From: an uncultured SAR86 cluster bacterium
GTDB lineage: Bacteria; Pseudomonadota; Gammaproteobacteria; Magnimaribacterales; D2472
Reading direction: 5' to 3'
Length of the DNA: 64,000 bases
Assembly (NCBI GenBank): GCA_902595065.1
Contig: CACJOM010000001.1
Span: 704,001-768,000, forward strand
Shown: positions 30,553 through 41,350 of the stretch, piece by piece
Layout of the letters: each line of letters starts with the position of its first letter
Numbering within the stretch: position 1 is the first letter of the stretch
Made by a program: the position numbers and the translations under genes
The notes under the pieces: generated by a model
Told to the model about the DNA's origin: nothing
What the model saw: only the letters and a program-made list of their open reading frames with translations
Database searches by the model: none

Positions 30553-31179
30553 TTGAGCATTGGCTTAGTTGGAAAAAAATCAGGAATGTCGAGGCTTTTT
30601 CAAGAAGACGGCACTTCAGTTCCCGTTACAGTTATTTCAGTTGCAGCAAATTTTGTTGCCGATATAAAGACTCATGAAAAGCATGGTTACAGTGCTGTTG
30701 TTGTATCCAAGAATACATCAAAGAACCTAACAAAATCATCAACAGAATTTTTCAAGAAACAAAATCTTTCTAATGGAGAGTTATTTGAATTTAGAACCGA
30801 ACAAACTGATGAGCTAAAAGTCGGTCTCCATCTAACCGCAGATATTTTTGAGGTTGGCAAGATGGTTGATGTAACGGGAACTTCCAAAGGAAAAGGATAT
30901 GCTGGCGTAATTAAGAGGCATAATTTTGCAATGCAAGATGCAACACATGGTAACTCCTTAGCGCACAGAGCACATGGTTCAATTGGCCAATGTCAGACTC
31001 CTGGAAGAGTGTGGAAAGGAAAAAAAATGTCTGGTCATATGGGGAATGAAACAAAAACTATCCAAAGCTTAGAATTGATGGGAGCAGATGTTCAAAATAA
31101 CTTGCTTTATGTTAAAGGCGCAGTACCTGGATTTAATGGCTCAACGCTCAAAATTACTCCAGCGGTGAAACAAAAATGA
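30553..31179 (+). CDS. rplC: 50S ribosomal protein L3
   Basis: L3 is an early assembly protein reaching the peptidyl transferase centre. The 208 residues start from TTG with AGGAGA upstream. They contain the loop [19 protein letters not shown], whose glutamine is methylated by PrmB in E. coli, then KKMSGHMGN. The last bases overlap rplD by four (ATGA). Confidence 0.97.
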   Translation: MSIGLVGKKSGMSRLFQEDGTSVPVTVISVAANFVADIKTHEKHGYSAVVVSKNTSKNLTKSSTEFFKKQNLSNGELFEFRTEQTDELKVGLHLTADIFEVGKMVDVTGTSKGKGYAGVIKRHNFAMQDATHGNSLAHRAHGSIGQCQTPGRVWKGKKMSGHMGNETKTIQSLELMGADVQNNLLYVKGAVPGFNGSTLKITPAVKQK

Positions 31180-31787
31180 AGTTAGACCTACTAAATATCG
31201 AAAATAAAAAAACTGATGTCCAAATATCCGAAACGACTTTTGGTAAAGAGTTTAATGAAACCCTTGTGCACCAAGCTGTGGTTACATATTTAGCTGGCTC
31301 AAGACAAGGCTCTCATAAGCAAAAAACTAGGTCAGAAGTAAGAGGAGGCGGAAAAAAGCCATATCGTCAAAAAGGAACTGGCAGAGCAAGAGCTGGAACA
31401 ATCCGAAGCCCAATATGGAGAGGCGGTGGAGTAGCCTTTGCTGCAACTCCAAGAGATTACTCTAAAAAAATTAATAAGAAAATGTATAGAGCTGCAATTA
31501 GCTCAATCTTTTCTGAGCTACATAGGCAAAATCGTTTGGTTGCCATAGAGCAGCCAAAATTTGACGCACCTAAAACCAAAGAAATGAATAGTTTCCTTCA
31601 ACAATTCAATCTTAATAATGTGCTTATCATTCTTGATGAAATGGATACTAATCTCTATCTGTCTTCCCGGAATATACCTCACGTAGATGTTGTCACTGTT
31701 AAGGAGATTAATCCTGTCATTTTATTAAGGTCTGAAAAAGTTGCAGTTACTCCAGCTGCATTTAAGTTAATTGAGGCATGGGTCTAA
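31176..31787 (+). CDS. rplD: 50S ribosomal protein L4
   Basis: L4 lines the exit tunnel. In E. coli it also attenuates the S10 operon. The 203 residues include the tunnel loop [18 protein letters not shown] and [12 protein letters not shown]. Its ATG overlaps the rplC stop, and its TAA overlaps the chosen rplW ATG. Confidence 0.97.
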   Translation: MKLDLLNIENKKTDVQISETTFGKEFNETLVHQAVVTYLAGSRQGSHKQKTRSEVRGGGKKPYRQKGTGRARAGTIRSPIWRGGGVAFAATPRDYSKKINKKMYRAAISSIFSELHRQNRLVAIEQPKFDAPKTKEMNSFLQQFNLNNVLIILDEMDTNLYLSSRNIPHVDVVTVKEINPVILLRSEKVAVTPAAFKLIEAWV

Positions 31788-32080
31788 TGAATAAAGAGAA
31801 ATTACTTACATTAATTCATTCTCCATATATCACTGAGAAAGCCACCTCTATTGGGGGCTTAAATCAGGTTGTTTTTAAGGTAGATTTATCTGCATCAAAA
31901 TCAGAGATCAAAAAAGCTGTTGAGGATTTATTTGATGTAAAGGTTGACAGTGTCACCACTTCAACACAAAAAGGCAAAACAAAAAGAAATAGATTCGGTA
32001 TATATAAAAGATCAGATTATAAAAAAGCATTTGTTTCATTAAAAGAAGGTTCAGAGATTCAATTTGAGGGCATTAGTTAA
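31787..32080 (+). CDS. rplW: 50S ribosomal protein L23
   Basis: L23 sits at the exit tunnel and docks trigger factor and SRP. I start it at the ATG at 31787, giving [20 protein letters not shown] and 97 residues, in line with the E. coli N-terminus. An in-frame ATG three codons upstream is too close to GAGG (31773-31776) to be used. The pattern TAATG with rplD is also seen at nusG-rplK. Confidence 0.93.
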   Translation: MNKEKLLTLIHSPYITEKATSIGGLNQVVFKVDLSASKSEIKKAVEDLFDVKVDSVTTSTQKGKTKRNRFGIYKRSDYKKAFVSLKEGSEIQFEGIS

Positions 32081-32082
32081 TC

Positions 32083-32910
32083 ATGGCAGTCATTAAAGCA
32101 AAACCGACTAGCCCAGGCAGAAGAGGCGTTATTTCAATTAAATCCGATCTTTATAAAGGTCGGCCACATAAAGCCCTGCTTGAGAAAAAATCAAAAAATG
32201 GTGGAAGAAACAACAACGGCAGAATAACTGTTAGACATCAAGGTGGCGGGCACAAGCAGCATTACAGGGTAATAGATTTTAAGCGAGATAAATTAGATGT
32301 CCCAGCTGTTGTTGAGAGGATTGAATACGATCCAAATAGATCAGCTCATTTAGCTCTGCTTAAATATGCTGATGGTGAAAGAAGATACATCATTGCTCCA
32401 AGCAAAATCAAAGTAGGCGATCCTGTGATTTCAGCAGATCAAACTGAAATGAAAGCAGGTAACAGCATGAAATTAGTCAACATACCTCTTGGCACAACAA
32501 TACATTGTGTAGAAATGAAGCCTGGTAAAGGAGCTCAGATTGCAAGAAGTGCTGGTACCTCAGCAAGACTAGTAGCCAAAGAGGGAATATATGCTACTTT
32601 GAGGTTGCAATCTGGTGAAATGAGAAAGATTTTATCAGCATGCAAAGCAACCCTTGGGACTGTTTCTAATCAAGAAAATAATTTGCGCTCTCTTGGTAAG
32701 GCCGGAGCTAAAAGATGGAGAGGCGTAAGGCCTACTGTAAGAGGTGTTGCTATGAACCCTGTTGATCATCCACATGGAGGAGGAGAAGGAAGAACTTCTG
32801 GCGGAAGACACCCCTCAACCCCTTGGGGCATTCCTACAAAAGGTTATAAAACAAGAAAAAATCAGCGAACAGATGATCTGATTGTCAGAAGAAGAGCTAA
32901 AAGGAAATAA
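32083..32910 (+). CDS. rplB: 50S ribosomal protein L2
   Basis: L2 is essential for subunit joining and peptidyl transfer. The 275 residues contain the conserved [20 protein letters not shown] region with the functionally important histidine. The [10 protein letters not shown] start is family-like. It lies between rplW and rpsS in the S10 cluster. Confidence 0.98.
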   Translation: MAVIKAKPTSPGRRGVISIKSDLYKGRPHKALLEKKSKNGGRNNNGRITVRHQGGGHKQHYRVIDFKRDKLDVPAVVERIEYDPNRSAHLALLKYADGERRYIIAPSKIKVGDPVISADQTEMKAGNSMKLVNIPLGTTIHCVEMKPGKGAQIARSAGTSARLVAKEGIYATLRLQSGEMRKILSACKATLGTVSNQENNLRSLGKAGAKRWRGVRPTVRGVAMNPVDHPHGGGEGRTSGGRHPSTPWGIPTKGYKTRKNQRTDDLIVRRRAKRK

Positions 32911-32913
32911 ATA

Positions 32914-33186
32914 ATGCCTAGATCATTAAAAAAAGGACCATTCATTGATTTATCACTTCAAAAAGCAGTAGATAAAGCAATTAGTGAGAACAGTAAAAAG
33001 CCAATTAAAACATGGTCGAGAAGATCTATGATTAGTCCTGCTATGGTTGGATTAACTATATCCGTTCATAACGGAAGACAGCACGTACCTGTGTATATAA
33101 ATGAAGATATGGTTGGTCACAAATTAGGCGAATTTGCTATTACAAGAACTTTTAGAATGCATTCAGGTGATAGGAAGGCAAAATAA
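32914..33186 (+). CDS. rpsS: 30S ribosomal protein S19
   Basis: S19 is located in the 30S head and pairs with S13. The 90 residues begin [15 protein letters not shown] and include [16 protein letters not shown]. The stop overlaps the rplV ATG by one base. Confidence 0.97.
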   Translation: MPRSLKKGPFIDLSLQKAVDKAISENSKKPIKTWSRRSMISPAMVGLTISVHNGRQHVPVYINEDMVGHKLGEFAITRTFRMHSGDRKAK

Positions 33187-33524
33187 TGGAAACTAGAGCT
33201 TACTTAAAAGGAACACGTTTATCTGCTCAAAAGGCAGGTTTAGTTGCTAATGTTGTAAGAGGTAAATCAGTTCATGCTGCAATGGACTTCCTTACTTTTC
33301 ATAAACAAAAAGCATCAGCCGTTATTAAGAAGCTTCTAGAGTCAGCAATAGCAAATGCTGAAAATAATGACAAAGCTGATATTGATTTATTAGTTGTCAA
33401 ATCAATTATTGTAAATCAGGGCATGAGATTAAAGAGAATGAAACCTAGAGCAAGAGGTAGGGCTGACAGAATAATTAAGCCAACCTGTCATATTGAAATT
33501 ATATTATCGGATCAGGAGAAGTAA
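33186..33524 (+). CDS. rplV: 50S ribosomal protein L22
   Basis: L22 forms part of the exit-tunnel constriction. The 112 residues contain [17 protein letters not shown] at the N-terminus and the beta-hairpin region [17 protein letters not shown]. The stop overlaps the rpsC ATG. Confidence 0.97.
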   Translation: METRAYLKGTRLSAQKAGLVANVVRGKSVHAAMDFLTFHKQKASAVIKKLLESAIANAENNDKADIDLLVVKSIIVNQGMRLKRMKPRARGRADRIIKPTCHIEIILSDQEK

Positions 33525-34183
33525 TGGGTCAAAAAGTTCATCCAACTGGCTTTCGACTTGGCGTTATTAAGAAGCACAATGCTTTGTGGTACGCAAAAGG
33601 AAAAGCTTACAGAGAGAATCTTATTGAAGACTTAAAAGTAAGAAATCATATCAATGATAAATTGAGATTTTCTTCTATTAGTAAAGTAGAACTTGAAAGA
33701 TCTGCTCAAAATTTTGTTGTAAATATTCATACCTCTAGACCAGGAATAATCATTGGAAAAAAGGGCGAAGAAATCGAGTCTCTCAAGTCATCAGTTCAAA
33801 AAATCGTTAGTTTGCCTGTTCAGGTTAATATCAAAGAAGTTAGAAAGCCTGATCTTGATGCAACAATTCTAGCTGAAGGCATTGCGCAACAACTTGAACG
33901 AAGAGTGCAATTTAGAAGGGCTATGAAAAGAGCTGTTCAAAGCGCTATGAGACAAGGCGCTAAAGGTATTAGAACAGAGGTATCTGGTAGATTAGGTGGC
34001 GCGGAAATTGCAAGGGCAGAGTGGTATCGAGAAGGCCAAGTGCCACTTCATACATTGAGAGCAAATATAGATTATGGAGTAGCAGAAGCGGCAACTACAT
34101 ATGGATTAATTGGCGTCAAGGTGCATGTCTATACAGGTGAAGTTCTAGGTGATCCATTTAAAGATGAGGATCAAGGAAGTTAA
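33524..34183 (+). CDS. rpsC: 30S ribosomal protein S3
   Basis: S3 lies at the mRNA entry and has helicase-related residues. The 219 residues start [13 protein letters not shown] and contain the KH motif region [15 protein letters not shown] and [14 protein letters not shown]. It is a little shorter than E. coli S3 (233), because of a shorter C-terminal tail. Confidence 0.97.
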   Translation: MGQKVHPTGFRLGVIKKHNALWYAKGKAYRENLIEDLKVRNHINDKLRFSSISKVELERSAQNFVVNIHTSRPGIIIGKKGEEIESLKSSVQKIVSLPVQVNIKEVRKPDLDATILAEGIAQQLERRVQFRRAMKRAVQSAMRQGAKGIRTEVSGRLGGAEIARAEWYREGQVPLHTLRANIDYGVAEAATTYGLIGVKVHVYTGEVLGDPFKDEDQGS

Positions 34184-34185
34184 TC

Positions 34186-34596
34186 ATGTTGCAACCAAAA
34201 CAAACTAAGTTTAGAAAAATGCACAAAGGTCGTAATAGAGGCCTTGCTCAATCAGGTAATAGCATTGCATTTGGTGAGTATGCATTAAAAGCTACAACTA
34301 GAGGCAGGATAACAGCTCGTCAGATTGAGTCAGCTAGAAGAGCCATGACAAGATCTATCAAGCGTGGTGGTAATATTTGGATTCGAATCTTTCCTGATAA
34401 ACCAATAACTAAAAAACCATTAGAAGTAAGAATGGGTAAAGGTAAAGGTAATGTTGAATATTGGGTAAGTCTGGTCCAGCCCGGAACTGTTTTATATGAA
34501 ATGGCTGGTGTATCAGAGGAAGTTGCGAGAGAAGCATTTAAATTAGCGGCAGCAAAACTTCCAGTTAGAACTACATTTATTAAAAAGGCTTTATAA
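34186..34596 (+). CDS. rplP: 50S ribosomal protein L16
   Basis: L16 organises the A-site tRNA elbow region. The 136 residues equal the E. coli length and contain [37 protein letters not shown] and [16 protein letters not shown]. Confidence 0.97.
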   Translation: MLQPKQTKFRKMHKGRNRGLAQSGNSIAFGEYALKATTRGRITARQIESARRAMTRSIKRGGNIWIRIFPDKPITKKPLEVRMGKGKGNVEYWVSLVQPGTVLYEMAGVSEEVAREAFKLAAAKLPVRTTFIKKAL

Positions 34597-34598
34597 AA

Positions 34599-34817
34599 AT
34601 GGCAAAGTTAACAAGCGATCTTCAAGATCTTAGAAAAAAAGATATCAAAGCTCTTGAGAGTTTAATTTTGGAGATCAGAGAAAATCAATTTAAAAACAGA
34701 ATGAAGCATAAGACTGGCCAGCTCACTGAGTCTCATTTACTAACTTATGACAGAAAAAAGATCGCTCAAATAAAAACTATTATTAATGAAAAAAAATCTG
34801 AGGAAGTATCGGCATGA
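34599..34817 (+). CDS. rpmC: 50S ribosomal protein L29
   Basis: A small two-helix protein near the exit tunnel. The 72 residues include [21 protein letters not shown], recognisable as the L29 core. It is about nine residues longer than in E. coli at the N-terminus. The last four bases overlap rpsQ. Confidence 0.93.
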   Translation: MAKLTSDLQDLRKKDIKALESLILEIRENQFKNRMKHKTGQLTESHLLTYDRKKIAQIKTIINEKKSEEVSA

Positions 34818-35089
34818 GCACCAATCCAAGACAACTTACAGGTGTAGTTGTTAGCAACAAAGCTGACAAAACCATTACTGTAAAAATTGAGAGAAAAGTT
34901 AAGCATCCTACTTATAGCAAAATTATGAAGCGTTCTACAAAAGTACATGCACATGATGAAGAAAATATAGCGAAGATTGGTGACGTGGTTACAGTAGAAG
35001 AGTGCAGGCCGTATTCGAAGTCTAAAACTTGGAAGTTACTATCTGACAATCAATCCCCTGCATCCCAAGCAGAGACTCAGGAGAGCTAA
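34814..35089 (+). CDS. rpsQ: 30S ribosomal protein S17
   Basis: S17 is an OB-fold primary 16S rRNA binder. The 91 residues show [21 protein letters not shown] and the ending [18 protein letters not shown], then a short Ser/Gln-rich tail. It starts with an ATGA overlap with rpmC. Confidence 0.96.
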   Translation: MSTNPRQLTGVVVSNKADKTITVKIERKVKHPTYSKIMKRSTKVHAHDEENIAKIGDVVTVEECRPYSKSKTWKLLSDNQSPASQAETQES

Positions 35090-35091
35090 TT

Positions 35092-35460
35092 ATGATTCAA
35101 ATGCAATCAATTTTAAGTATAGCCGATAATAGTGGAGCCAGAAGTGTAATGTGCATTAAAGTTCTAGGTGGTTCAAAAAGACGTTATGCAAATATTGGTG
35201 ATGTTATCAAAGTGGCAATTAGAGAGGCCATCCCAACCGGTAAGGTAAAAAAAGGCCAAGTTGTTGATGCTCTAGTTGTCAGAACAAAAAAAGGCGTTAG
35301 AAGAAGAGATGGGTCTTTAATTAAATTTGACGAAAACGCTGCTGTGTTAATTGGCGGTAATAAAGCCCCTATAGGTACAAGGGTTTTTGGACCGGTTACT
35401 CGTGAGCTTCGAGATGGTAAGCATATGAAAATTTTATCACTAGCCCCGGAAGTTTTGTAA
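35092..35460 (+). CDS. rplN: 50S ribosomal protein L14
   Basis: L14 lies at the subunit interface. The 122 residues carry the signature [20 protein letters not shown] and [10 protein letters not shown]. It opens the spc part of the cluster. Its TAATG overlap leads into rplX. Confidence 0.97.
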   Translation: MIQMQSILSIADNSGARSVMCIKVLGGSKRRYANIGDVIKVAIREAIPTGKVKKGQVVDALVVRTKKGVRRRDGSLIKFDENAAVLIGGNKAPIGTRVFGPVTRELRDGKHMKILSLAPEVL

Positions 35461-35798
35461 TGAAAAAAAATAATGAAACAGTAACGAAGTTAAGAACTGG
35501 CGACGAAGTTGTTGTCATTGCTGGTAAAGACATAGGAAAAAAGGGAACTGTCCAAAAAATTTCTAAATTTAATAATAAAGCAGTAATCACCGGCATCAAT
35601 ATGATAAAAAAACATACCAAGCCAAATCCTCAGCTTGGAGAAACAGGCGGTATTGTTGAAAAAGAAGCTGCAATTAATTTATCAAATGTAGCTATTTGGA
35701 ATCCCAAGAAAAAGAAAGCAGACAGGGTTTCATTCCAGATAGATGGTGATAAGAAATTAAGAGTTTACGCATCAGATAAAAAAGAAATTAAATCATGA
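35460..35798 (+). CDS. rplX: 50S ribosomal protein L24
   Basis: L24 is an assembly initiator with a KOW domain. The 112 residues contain [20 protein letters not shown] and [19 protein letters not shown]. It overlaps rplE by four bases. Confidence 0.96.
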   Translation: MKKNNETVTKLRTGDEVVVIAGKDIGKKGTVQKISKFNNKAVITGINMIKKHTKPNPQLGETGGIVEKEAAINLSNVAIWNPKKKKADRVSFQIDGDKKLRVYASDKKEIKS

Positions 35799-36331
35799 AT
35801 CTAAAAGATACCTTTAATAAAGAATTGCTTCCTCAATTACAAGAAAAATTGGGGATCAGTAATGTCATGGCTGTACCTAAGTTAACCAAGGTCGTAATTA
35901 ATATGGGTGTCGGTGAAGCGCTAACTGATAAAAAGCATCTTGAATCAGCTGTAAATGATTTGGAATCAATTGCTGGTCAGAAAGCTGTTATCACAAAGGC
36001 AAAAAAATCTGTTGCTAGCTTCAAATTACGTGAGGGCTGGCCTGTTGGATGCAAGGTCACCTTAAGAGGCGACAGAATGTATGACTTTGTTGAGCGGTTA
36101 GTAAATATTGCAATACCAAGAGAAAGAGACTTTAGGGGTCTGAATCCTAAATCATTTGACGGCCAAGGCAATTACAGCATGGGCATTAAAGAGCAAATCA
36201 TATTTCCTGAAATCAATTATGACAATATAGACAAAATCAGAGGTATGGATATTTGCATCAATACCTCAGCTTCAAATAAGGAAGATGCTAAAGCGTTATT
36301 AGAAATATTAAATTTCCCATTTAAAAAATAA
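35795..36331 (+). CDS. rplE: 50S ribosomal protein L5
   Basis: L5 carries 5S rRNA in the central protuberance. The 178 residues (E. coli 179) contain [36 protein letters not shown] and [10 protein letters not shown]. Confidence 0.97.
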   Translation: MNLKDTFNKELLPQLQEKLGISNVMAVPKLTKVVINMGVGEALTDKKHLESAVNDLESIAGQKAVITKAKKSVASFKLREGWPVGCKVTLRGDRMYDFVERLVNIAIPRERDFRGLNPKSFDGQGNYSMGIKEQIIFPEINYDNIDKIRGMDICINTSASNKEDAKALLEILNFPFKK

Positions 36332-36342
36332 GGTAAAAGTAA

Positions 36343-36648
36343 ATGACAAGAAAATCAGTAATAGCTCGAGATGTCAAAAGACAAAAAACCGTTGAACGTT
36401 ACTCAGTTAAACGAGCAGCGTTAAAAGAGGCTTTTTTAAATCCCGAGAATTCATATGAAGAAAAAATGGCAGCTTTTGAAAAGTTGCAAAAGCTTCCGAG
36501 AAACGCGAGCCCATCTAGAGTTACACGAAGATGCTCAATGACAGGAAGACCGCATGCTGTGTATAGAAAATTTGGACTCAGCAGAATTAAATTACGTGAA
36601 GCTGCAATGCGCGGTGACATCCCTGGATTAGTTAAGTCAAGTTGGTAA
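36343..36648 (+). CDS. rpsN: 30S ribosomal protein S14, zinc-free long form
   Basis: The 101 residues match the long S14 without the four zinc cysteines of the short form. The C-terminal [20 protein letters not shown] is intact. Because this form needs no zinc, it is not a target for the zinc-saving paralogue swap seen in some bacteria. Confidence 0.96.
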   Translation: MTRKSVIARDVKRQKTVERYSVKRAALKEAFLNPENSYEEKMAAFEKLQKLPRNASPSRVTRRCSMTGRPHAVYRKFGLSRIKLREAAMRGDIPGLVKSSW

Positions 36649-36652
36649 TATT

Positions 36653-37048
36653 ATGAGTTTTCAAGACCCTACATCAGATTGTTTAACAAGAATTAGAAAT
36701 GGCCTCATGCGCGGCAAAACGGTTGTCAACGCTCCTTTTTCTAAATTTAAACATGAGCTAGTATCTTTGCTTGTTAAAGAAGGTTACCTGATCTCCTGTG
36801 AGAAAGTTTCATTAGATGGAAAGGATTCTTTAAGCATTTCTCTTAAGTATATAAATGAGGCTCCTGCAATTAGAGAAATTAAGAGAATATCCAAACCTAG
36901 TTTAAGAAGATACTCATCTTCTTCAGATCTTCCTGAAGTAAAGAACGGTCTTGGAATGTACATTCTCTCAACCAATAAAGGTTTGATGAGCGACAAGGAT
37001 GCCAGATCGCAAAATATAGGCGGCGAAGTAATTTGTGAGGTTTTTTAA
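36653..37048 (+). CDS. rpsH: 30S ribosomal protein S8
   Basis: S8 binds the 16S rRNA central domain and, in E. coli, represses the spc operon. The 131 residues start MSFQDPTSDCLTRIRNG. The C-terminal block GLGMYILSTNKGLMSDKDAR and GGEVICEVF is typical. Confidence 0.97.
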   Translation: MSFQDPTSDCLTRIRNGLMRGKTVVNAPFSKFKHELVSLLVKEGYLISCEKVSLDGKDSLSISLKYINEAPAIREIKRISKPSLRRYSSSSDLPEVKNGLGMYILSTNKGLMSDKDARSQNIGGEVICEVF

Positions 37049-37050
37049 TT

Positions 37051-37593
37051 ATGTCTAGAGTTGCTAAAAATCCAATATCAGTCCCATCAGGCATAGAAAT
37101 CAATCTAAATGAAAAAACCATATCAGTATCTGGTGCCAAGGGTAAATCTGAGTTTGCATTTCCAGATACAGTATCAGCAACATTTTCAGATGATTTAATT
37201 ACAGTTTCTTATGATGAGTCTTCACCAGAATCAACTGCGCTTGCAGGGACCACTCGATCTTTAATCAATAACATGGTTATTGGCGTTTCCGAAGGATTCA
37301 AAAAAACGTTGTTATTAGTTGGTGTTGGTTATAGAGCTAAAGCTAGTGGTAAGAAATTAGAACTAACACTAGGATTTTCTCATCCAGTTCATTATGAACT
37401 TCCTGAGCAAGTTGAGGTTGAGACACCGTCCCAAACAGAAGTTGTTCTTAAGAGCCATGATAAGCAGGTGCTAGGTCAAGTGGCTGCAGAAATTAGAGCA
37501 TTTAGACCGCCAGAGCCATATAAAGGCAAGGGGGTTAAATATGCTGACGAAAACATTAGAAGAAAAGAAGCTAAAAAAGCAGCAGGAGCATAA
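37051..37593 (+). CDS. rplF: 50S ribosomal protein L6
   Basis: L6 consists of two repeated domains near the sarcin-ricin loop. The 180 residues start MSRVAKNPISVPSGI and contain LLLVGVGYRAKASGKKLEL and the C-terminal RPPEPYKGKGVKYADE signature. Confidence 0.97.
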   Translation: MSRVAKNPISVPSGIEINLNEKTISVSGAKGKSEFAFPDTVSATFSDDLITVSYDESSPESTALAGTTRSLINNMVIGVSEGFKKTLLLVGVGYRAKASGKKLELTLGFSHPVHYELPEQVEVETPSQTEVVLKSHDKQVLGQVAAEIRAFRPPEPYKGKGVKYADENIRRKEAKKAAGA

Positions 37594-37596
37594 TCG

Positions 37597-37944
37597 ATGA
37601 ATTCTAAATCAGACTCTAGAATAAGACGCGCAGCAAAAACACGAATAAGGATCTCTCAACAAGATAAACCTAGGCTATCTGTTTTTAAGTCTTCTCAAAA
37701 CTTGTATGCACAGATTTTTGATGCTACTGGTTCAAATGTTTTGGCATCAGCTTCAACAAATGAAAAAGCGGATAAAATGACTGCGAATAATCTAAGTTCT
37801 GCGAAGGCTATTGGCCAAAAGATAGCAGAGAGAGCAATTGAAGCTGGTATTAAAAAAGTAGTATTTGATCGATCAGGATATAAATATCATGGCCGTATAA
37901 AAGCCATTGCAGAATCAGCTCGTGAAGCTGGATTGGAGTTTTAA
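37597..37944 (+). CDS. rplR: 50S ribosomal protein L18
   Basis: L18 binds 5S rRNA with L5. The 115 residues contain RLSVFKSSQNLYAQIFD and VVFDRSGYKYHGRIKA. Three bases separate it from rpsE. Confidence 0.97.
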   Translation: MNSKSDSRIRRAAKTRIRISQQDKPRLSVFKSSQNLYAQIFDATGSNVLASASTNEKADKMTANNLSSAKAIGQKIAERAIEAGIKKVVFDRSGYKYHGRIKAIAESAREAGLEF

Positions 37945-37947
37945 AAA

Positions 37948-38454
37948 ATGAATCAACAAAATAATAGTTTGCAGCAACAAGATGCGCTTGAAGAAAAGCT
38001 AGTTCAGGTAAATAGAGTTGCTAAGGTTGTAAAAGGCGGACGTATTTTTGGATTTACAGCTTTGTGTGTTGTGGGCGATGGCAAAGGAAAGGTTGGCTTC
38101 GGAAGAGGGAAGGCCAAAGAAGTTCCAATCGCAATCCAGAAAGCAATGGAAAACGCTAGAAGAAATATGGTTGATGTTAGTTTAAATGCTTCTACTCTTT
38201 GGTATCCAGTTAAAGCTAAACATGGCGCAGCAAAAGTCTATATGCAACCAGCCGCTGAAGGAACAGGAATTATTGCTGGTGGAGCAATGAGAGCTGTATT
38301 AGAGCTTGTTGGTGTTCAGAATGTTTTAGCTAAGTGTTATGGGTCAACTAATCCAGTAAATGTTGTGAGGGCAACCATTAATGCGTTGCGTTCAATGGAA
38401 TCTCCTGAAGAAGTTGCTCTAAGAAGGGGTAAAAAGACAGCAGAGTTATCATGA
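37948..38454 (+). CDS. rpsE: 30S ribosomal protein S5
   Basis: S5 affects accuracy and mRNA unwinding. The 168 residues show [38 protein letters not shown] and [17 protein letters not shown]. The four-base overlap with rpmD indicates coupling. Confidence 0.97.
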   Translation: MNQQNNSLQQQDALEEKLVQVNRVAKVVKGGRIFGFTALCVVGDGKGKVGFGRGKAKEVPIAIQKAMENARRNMVDVSLNASTLWYPVKAKHGAAKVYMQPAAEGTGIIAGGAMRAVLELVGVQNVLAKCYGSTNPVNVVRATINALRSMESPEEVALRRGKKTAELS

Positions 38455-38636
38455 GTAATAAAACAATAGATATCAAACTTATTAAGAGTAGTATTGGCAG
38501 ACTACCTAACCATAAGAAGTGCGTTAAAGGGCTTGGTTTTAGAAAATTACAGCAAACTGTGACTGTTGAAGATACTCCGAGTAATAGAGGCATGATCAAT
38601 AAAATTAGAGATATGTTGGAAGTTAAAGAGAGCTAA
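38451..38636 (+). CDS. rpmD: 50S ribosomal protein L30
   Basis: The 61-residue protein has [20 protein letters not shown] and [19 protein letters not shown], the conserved L30 core. It lies between rpsE and rplO as expected. Confidence 0.95.
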   Translation: MSNKTIDIKLIKSSIGRLPNHKKCVKGLGFRKLQQTVTVEDTPSNRGMINKIRDMLEVKES

Positions 38637-38638
38637 TA

Positions 38639-39181
38639 ATGGAAAATACAGAAATAAATAATTCTTTAGGATTAAATACTCTTACTAGCACCGGCACGAC
38701 AAAAAACAGGAAGCGTGTAGGAAGAGGTATTGGCTCTGGTACTGGCAAAACAGCAGGAAGAGGACATAAAGGTCAAAAATCCAGATCAGGAGGCTCCATT
38801 GCTAGAGGCTTTGAGGGTGGTCAAATGCCATTACAGCAAAGAATCCCTAAGTTCGGTTTTTCCTCAAGAGTAAATAGGGGTACTAAAGAAGTAAACCTTA
38901 AAAATATAGCCTCTATGTCTGAAGTTAACCTTGAAACTTTAAAGGCTAATAGAGTTATTTCTCAAGCAACTAAAAAAGTTAAAATCTTCGGTGTTTGTGA
39001 TATTTCTCAACCAATGAGTGTAACTGGGATACTTGTTACCAAAGGCGCCAAGGAATCCATAGAAAAAGCTGGCGGCACTGTTGCATCTGTTGAGACAAAG
39101 CCAATCAAAGAAAAATTTGTAAAAACATCGAAAAAATCAGATAAACCAGAATCTGAAAATACAGAGGAATCTGCTGAGTAA
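38639..39181 (+). CDS. rplO: 50S ribosomal protein L15 with a charged C-terminal tail
   Basis: L15 is a late-assembly protein of the large subunit. The core has [36 protein letters not shown] and [14 protein letters not shown]. At 180 residues it exceeds E. coli L15 (144). The excess is a tail of about 30 residues rich in Lys, Ser and Glu (ending [10 protein letters not shown]) and a few residues at the N-terminus. The tail is absent from typical relatives, and its role is unknown. Confidence 0.95.
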   Translation: MENTEINNSLGLNTLTSTGTTKNRKRVGRGIGSGTGKTAGRGHKGQKSRSGGSIARGFEGGQMPLQQRIPKFGFSSRVNRGTKEVNLKNIASMSEVNLETLKANRVISQATKKVKIFGVCDISQPMSVTGILVTKGAKESIEKAGGTVASVETKPIKEKFVKTSKKSDKPESENTEESAE

Positions 39182-39186
39182 CAAAT

Positions 39187-40482
39187 ATGGCTGATCAAAA
39201 TAAAGGAATGAGCGATTTATGGAGAAGACTAAGATTTGTCTTTATGGCCATAGTTGTTTATCGCCTAGGTACTCACATACCAATTCCTGGTATTGATCCT
39301 GCAAGGTTGGCAGCTTTATTTGATCAAAATCAGGGAACTATTCTGGAGATGTTTAATTTATTCTCTGGTGGTGCGTTGGAAAGAATGAGTATTTTTGCTT
39401 TGAACGTTGTTCCTTATATCTCATCTGCAATTATCATGCAGCTTTTTTCAAATTCTATTCCATATTTACAAGAGCTTAAAAAAGATGGTCAAGCTGGACG
39501 AAATCAGATTACTCAATATACAAGGTATGGAACAGTTGTATTGGCATTCATTCAAGCTTCAGCTTTAGCAGTAACTCTTGGAGCCAGTGGTCTCGCATAC
39601 GAGCCTGGTACTTCCTTTTTTATTTCAGCTGTTTTTAGTGTTGTTGCTGGAACTATTTTTCTAATGTGGCTTGGTGAGTTAATTTCAGAGCGTGGCATTG
39701 GAAATGGGATATCAATAATAATTGCTACAAGCATATTAACTGGAATTCCAGGAGCAATTGGTCAAGCATTGGAACAAGCCCGTCAAGGTGATCTAAATAT
39801 ATTATTGCTCTTAGGTATCGGAGTATTAGCAATGTTAGTAATTGCGGTTGTGGTGTTTATAGAAAGAGGGCAAAGACGAATTACAGTTAACTATGCTCAA
39901 AGACAACAAGGTAGAAAATTAATGCAAGCTCAAGCAAGTCACTTGCCATTTAAAGTTAATATGGCTGGCGTTATTCCTGCAATTTTTGCAAGCACATTTT
40001 TGTTATTTCCTGCCTCACTCTCCACTTGGTTTGGACAGGCTGAATCTTTCGGATTCTTGCAAACTATCTCCTTAGCTCTTAATCCAGGCCAACCTTTATA
40101 CATACTTACTTTTTCAGTTCTAATTATTTCATTTTGTTTTATATGGCTGGCGTTAACTTTTGATACAAAAGAAGTAACAGATAACCTTAAAAAATCAGGA
40201 GGGTTTGTTCCTGGAATAAGACCGGGAGAGCAAACAGCCGCATATGTTGATAGTGTTCTAGCTCGGTTAACCGTATTTGGAAGCATATATCTAACTCTAA
40301 TTTGCTTGCTTCCTTTAGCTTTAATTAATTTTGCTGGAGTTTCATTCTATTTGGGTGGAACCTCTGTTTTAATTATCGTTGTTGTCCTAATGGATTTTAT
40401 GTCTCAGGTTCAATCCCACATGATGTCAAGCCAATATTCATCACTATTAAAGAAAGCTAACTTAAAAAACTATAAAAGATAA
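39187..40482 (+). CDS. secY: Preprotein translocase subunit SecY
   Basis: SecY is the protein-conducting channel of the inner membrane. The 431 residues have ten membrane helices, with [11 protein letters not shown] and NPGQPLY landmarks. The cytosolic loop [17 protein letters not shown] is also present. The gene lies after rplO, and with secE and secA in this window it supplies the whole core translocase. Confidence 0.98.
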   Translation: MADQNKGMSDLWRRLRFVFMAIVVYRLGTHIPIPGIDPARLAALFDQNQGTILEMFNLFSGGALERMSIFALNVVPYISSAIIMQLFSNSIPYLQELKKDGQAGRNQITQYTRYGTVVLAFIQASALAVTLGASGLAYEPGTSFFISAVFSVVAGTIFLMWLGELISERGIGNGISIIIATSILTGIPGAIGQALEQARQGDLNILLLLGIGVLAMLVIAVVVFIERGQRRITVNYAQRQQGRKLMQAQASHLPFKVNMAGVIPAIFASTFLLFPASLSTWFGQAESFGFLQTISLALNPGQPLYILTFSVLIISFCFIWLALTFDTKEVTDNLKKSGGFVPGIRPGEQTAAYVDSVLARLTVFGSIYLTLICLLPLALINFAGVSFYLGGTSVLIIVVVLMDFMSQVQSHMMSSQYSSLLKKANLKNYKR

Positions 40483-40484
40483 TT

Positions 40485-40601
40485 ATGAAAGTAAGAGCAT
40501 CAGTAAAAAAGATTTGCAGGAATTGTAAGACAGTAAGACGCAAAGGGGTTTTGTATGTAATATGCAAAACTGATCCTAAACATAAACAAAAGCAAGGTTA
40601 A
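40485..40601 (+). CDS. rpmJ: 50S ribosomal protein L36, zinc-ribbon form
   Basis: This ORF encodes 38 residues starting [15 protein letters not shown]. Cys11, Cys14, Cys27 and His33 form the C2CH zinc site, so this is the zinc-binding L36. Length and position between secY and rpsM are canonical. Zinc-binding L36 is a known zinc store in other bacteria, which is of interest given the predicted zinc receptor at 5847. Confidence 0.96.
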   Translation: MKVRASVKKICRNCKTVRRKGVLYVICKTDPKHKQKQG

Positions 40602-40606
40602 TAATT

Positions 40607-40963
40607 ATGGCTAGAATTGCAGGTGTAAACGTACCAGAGAATAAACATCTTGAGATTGCTCTGACTCATATATATGGGATAGGTAAAAAAACTGCTCAAG
40701 AAATTTGCATGAGCGTGAAATTGGACTATTCCAATAAGATTGCTGATTTATCAGAAGACCAAGTTGAAAAAATTAGAACGGCTGTTGCAGAATTCACTGT
40801 TGAGGGAGACCTGCGTCGAGCGGTCAGTACAAATATTAAAAGACTTATGGATTTAGGTTGCTACAGAGGCATAAGACATAGAAGAAAGCTTCCTGTCCAT
40901 GGTCAGAGAACTAAAACTAATGCAAGGACTCGCAAGGGCCCTAAAAAACCAATGAGGGCATAA
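40607..40963 (+). CDS. rpsM: 30S ribosomal protein S13
   Basis: S13 bridges to the 50S subunit and touches P-site tRNA. The 118 residues equal E. coli length, starting [20 protein letters not shown] and ending in [20 protein letters not shown] and a basic tail. Confidence 0.98.
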   Translation: MARIAGVNVPENKHLEIALTHIYGIGKKTAQEICMSVKLDYSNKIADLSEDQVEKIRTAVAEFTVEGDLRRAVSTNIKRLMDLGCYRGIRHRRKLPVHGQRTKTNARTRKGPKKPMRA

Positions 40964-40966
40964 ACA

Positions 40967-41341
40967 ATGGCTACTGGTAAGAAAGTTAAAAAAGTAATTT
41001 CAGATGGTATTGCTCATATACATGCCTCTTTTAATAATACAATTATTACTATTACTGATAAGCAAGGAAATGCAGTTTGTTGGGCTACCTCAGGTGGCTC
41101 AGGCTTTAGAGGCTCTAGAAAAAGCACTCCTTTCGCTGCTCAAATTGCTGCTGAGAAAGCTGGCAATGCTGCAAAAGAGTTCGGAATGATCAATCTAGAT
41201 GTTAAAGTTCGAGGCCCAGGAGGCGGAAGAGAGTCTGCAATAAGATCATTAAACTCATGCGGCTTAAAGATTAAAAGTATTACGGATGTAACCCCATTAC
41301 CCCATAATGGGTGTCGTCCTTCTAAGAAACGAAGGGTATAG
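40967..41341 (+). CDS. rpsK: 30S ribosomal protein S11
   Basis: S11 forms the 30S platform next to the E-site mRNA. The 124 residues contain [40 protein letters not shown] and the C-terminal [17 protein letters not shown]. Confidence 0.98.
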   Translation: MATGKKVKKVISDGIAHIHASFNNTIITITDKQGNAVCWATSGGSGFRGSRKSTPFAAQIAAEKAGNAAKEFGMINLDVKVRGPGGGRESAIRSLNSCGLKIKSITDVTPLPHNGCRPSKKRRV

Positions 41342-41350
41342 GAGAGTTAA

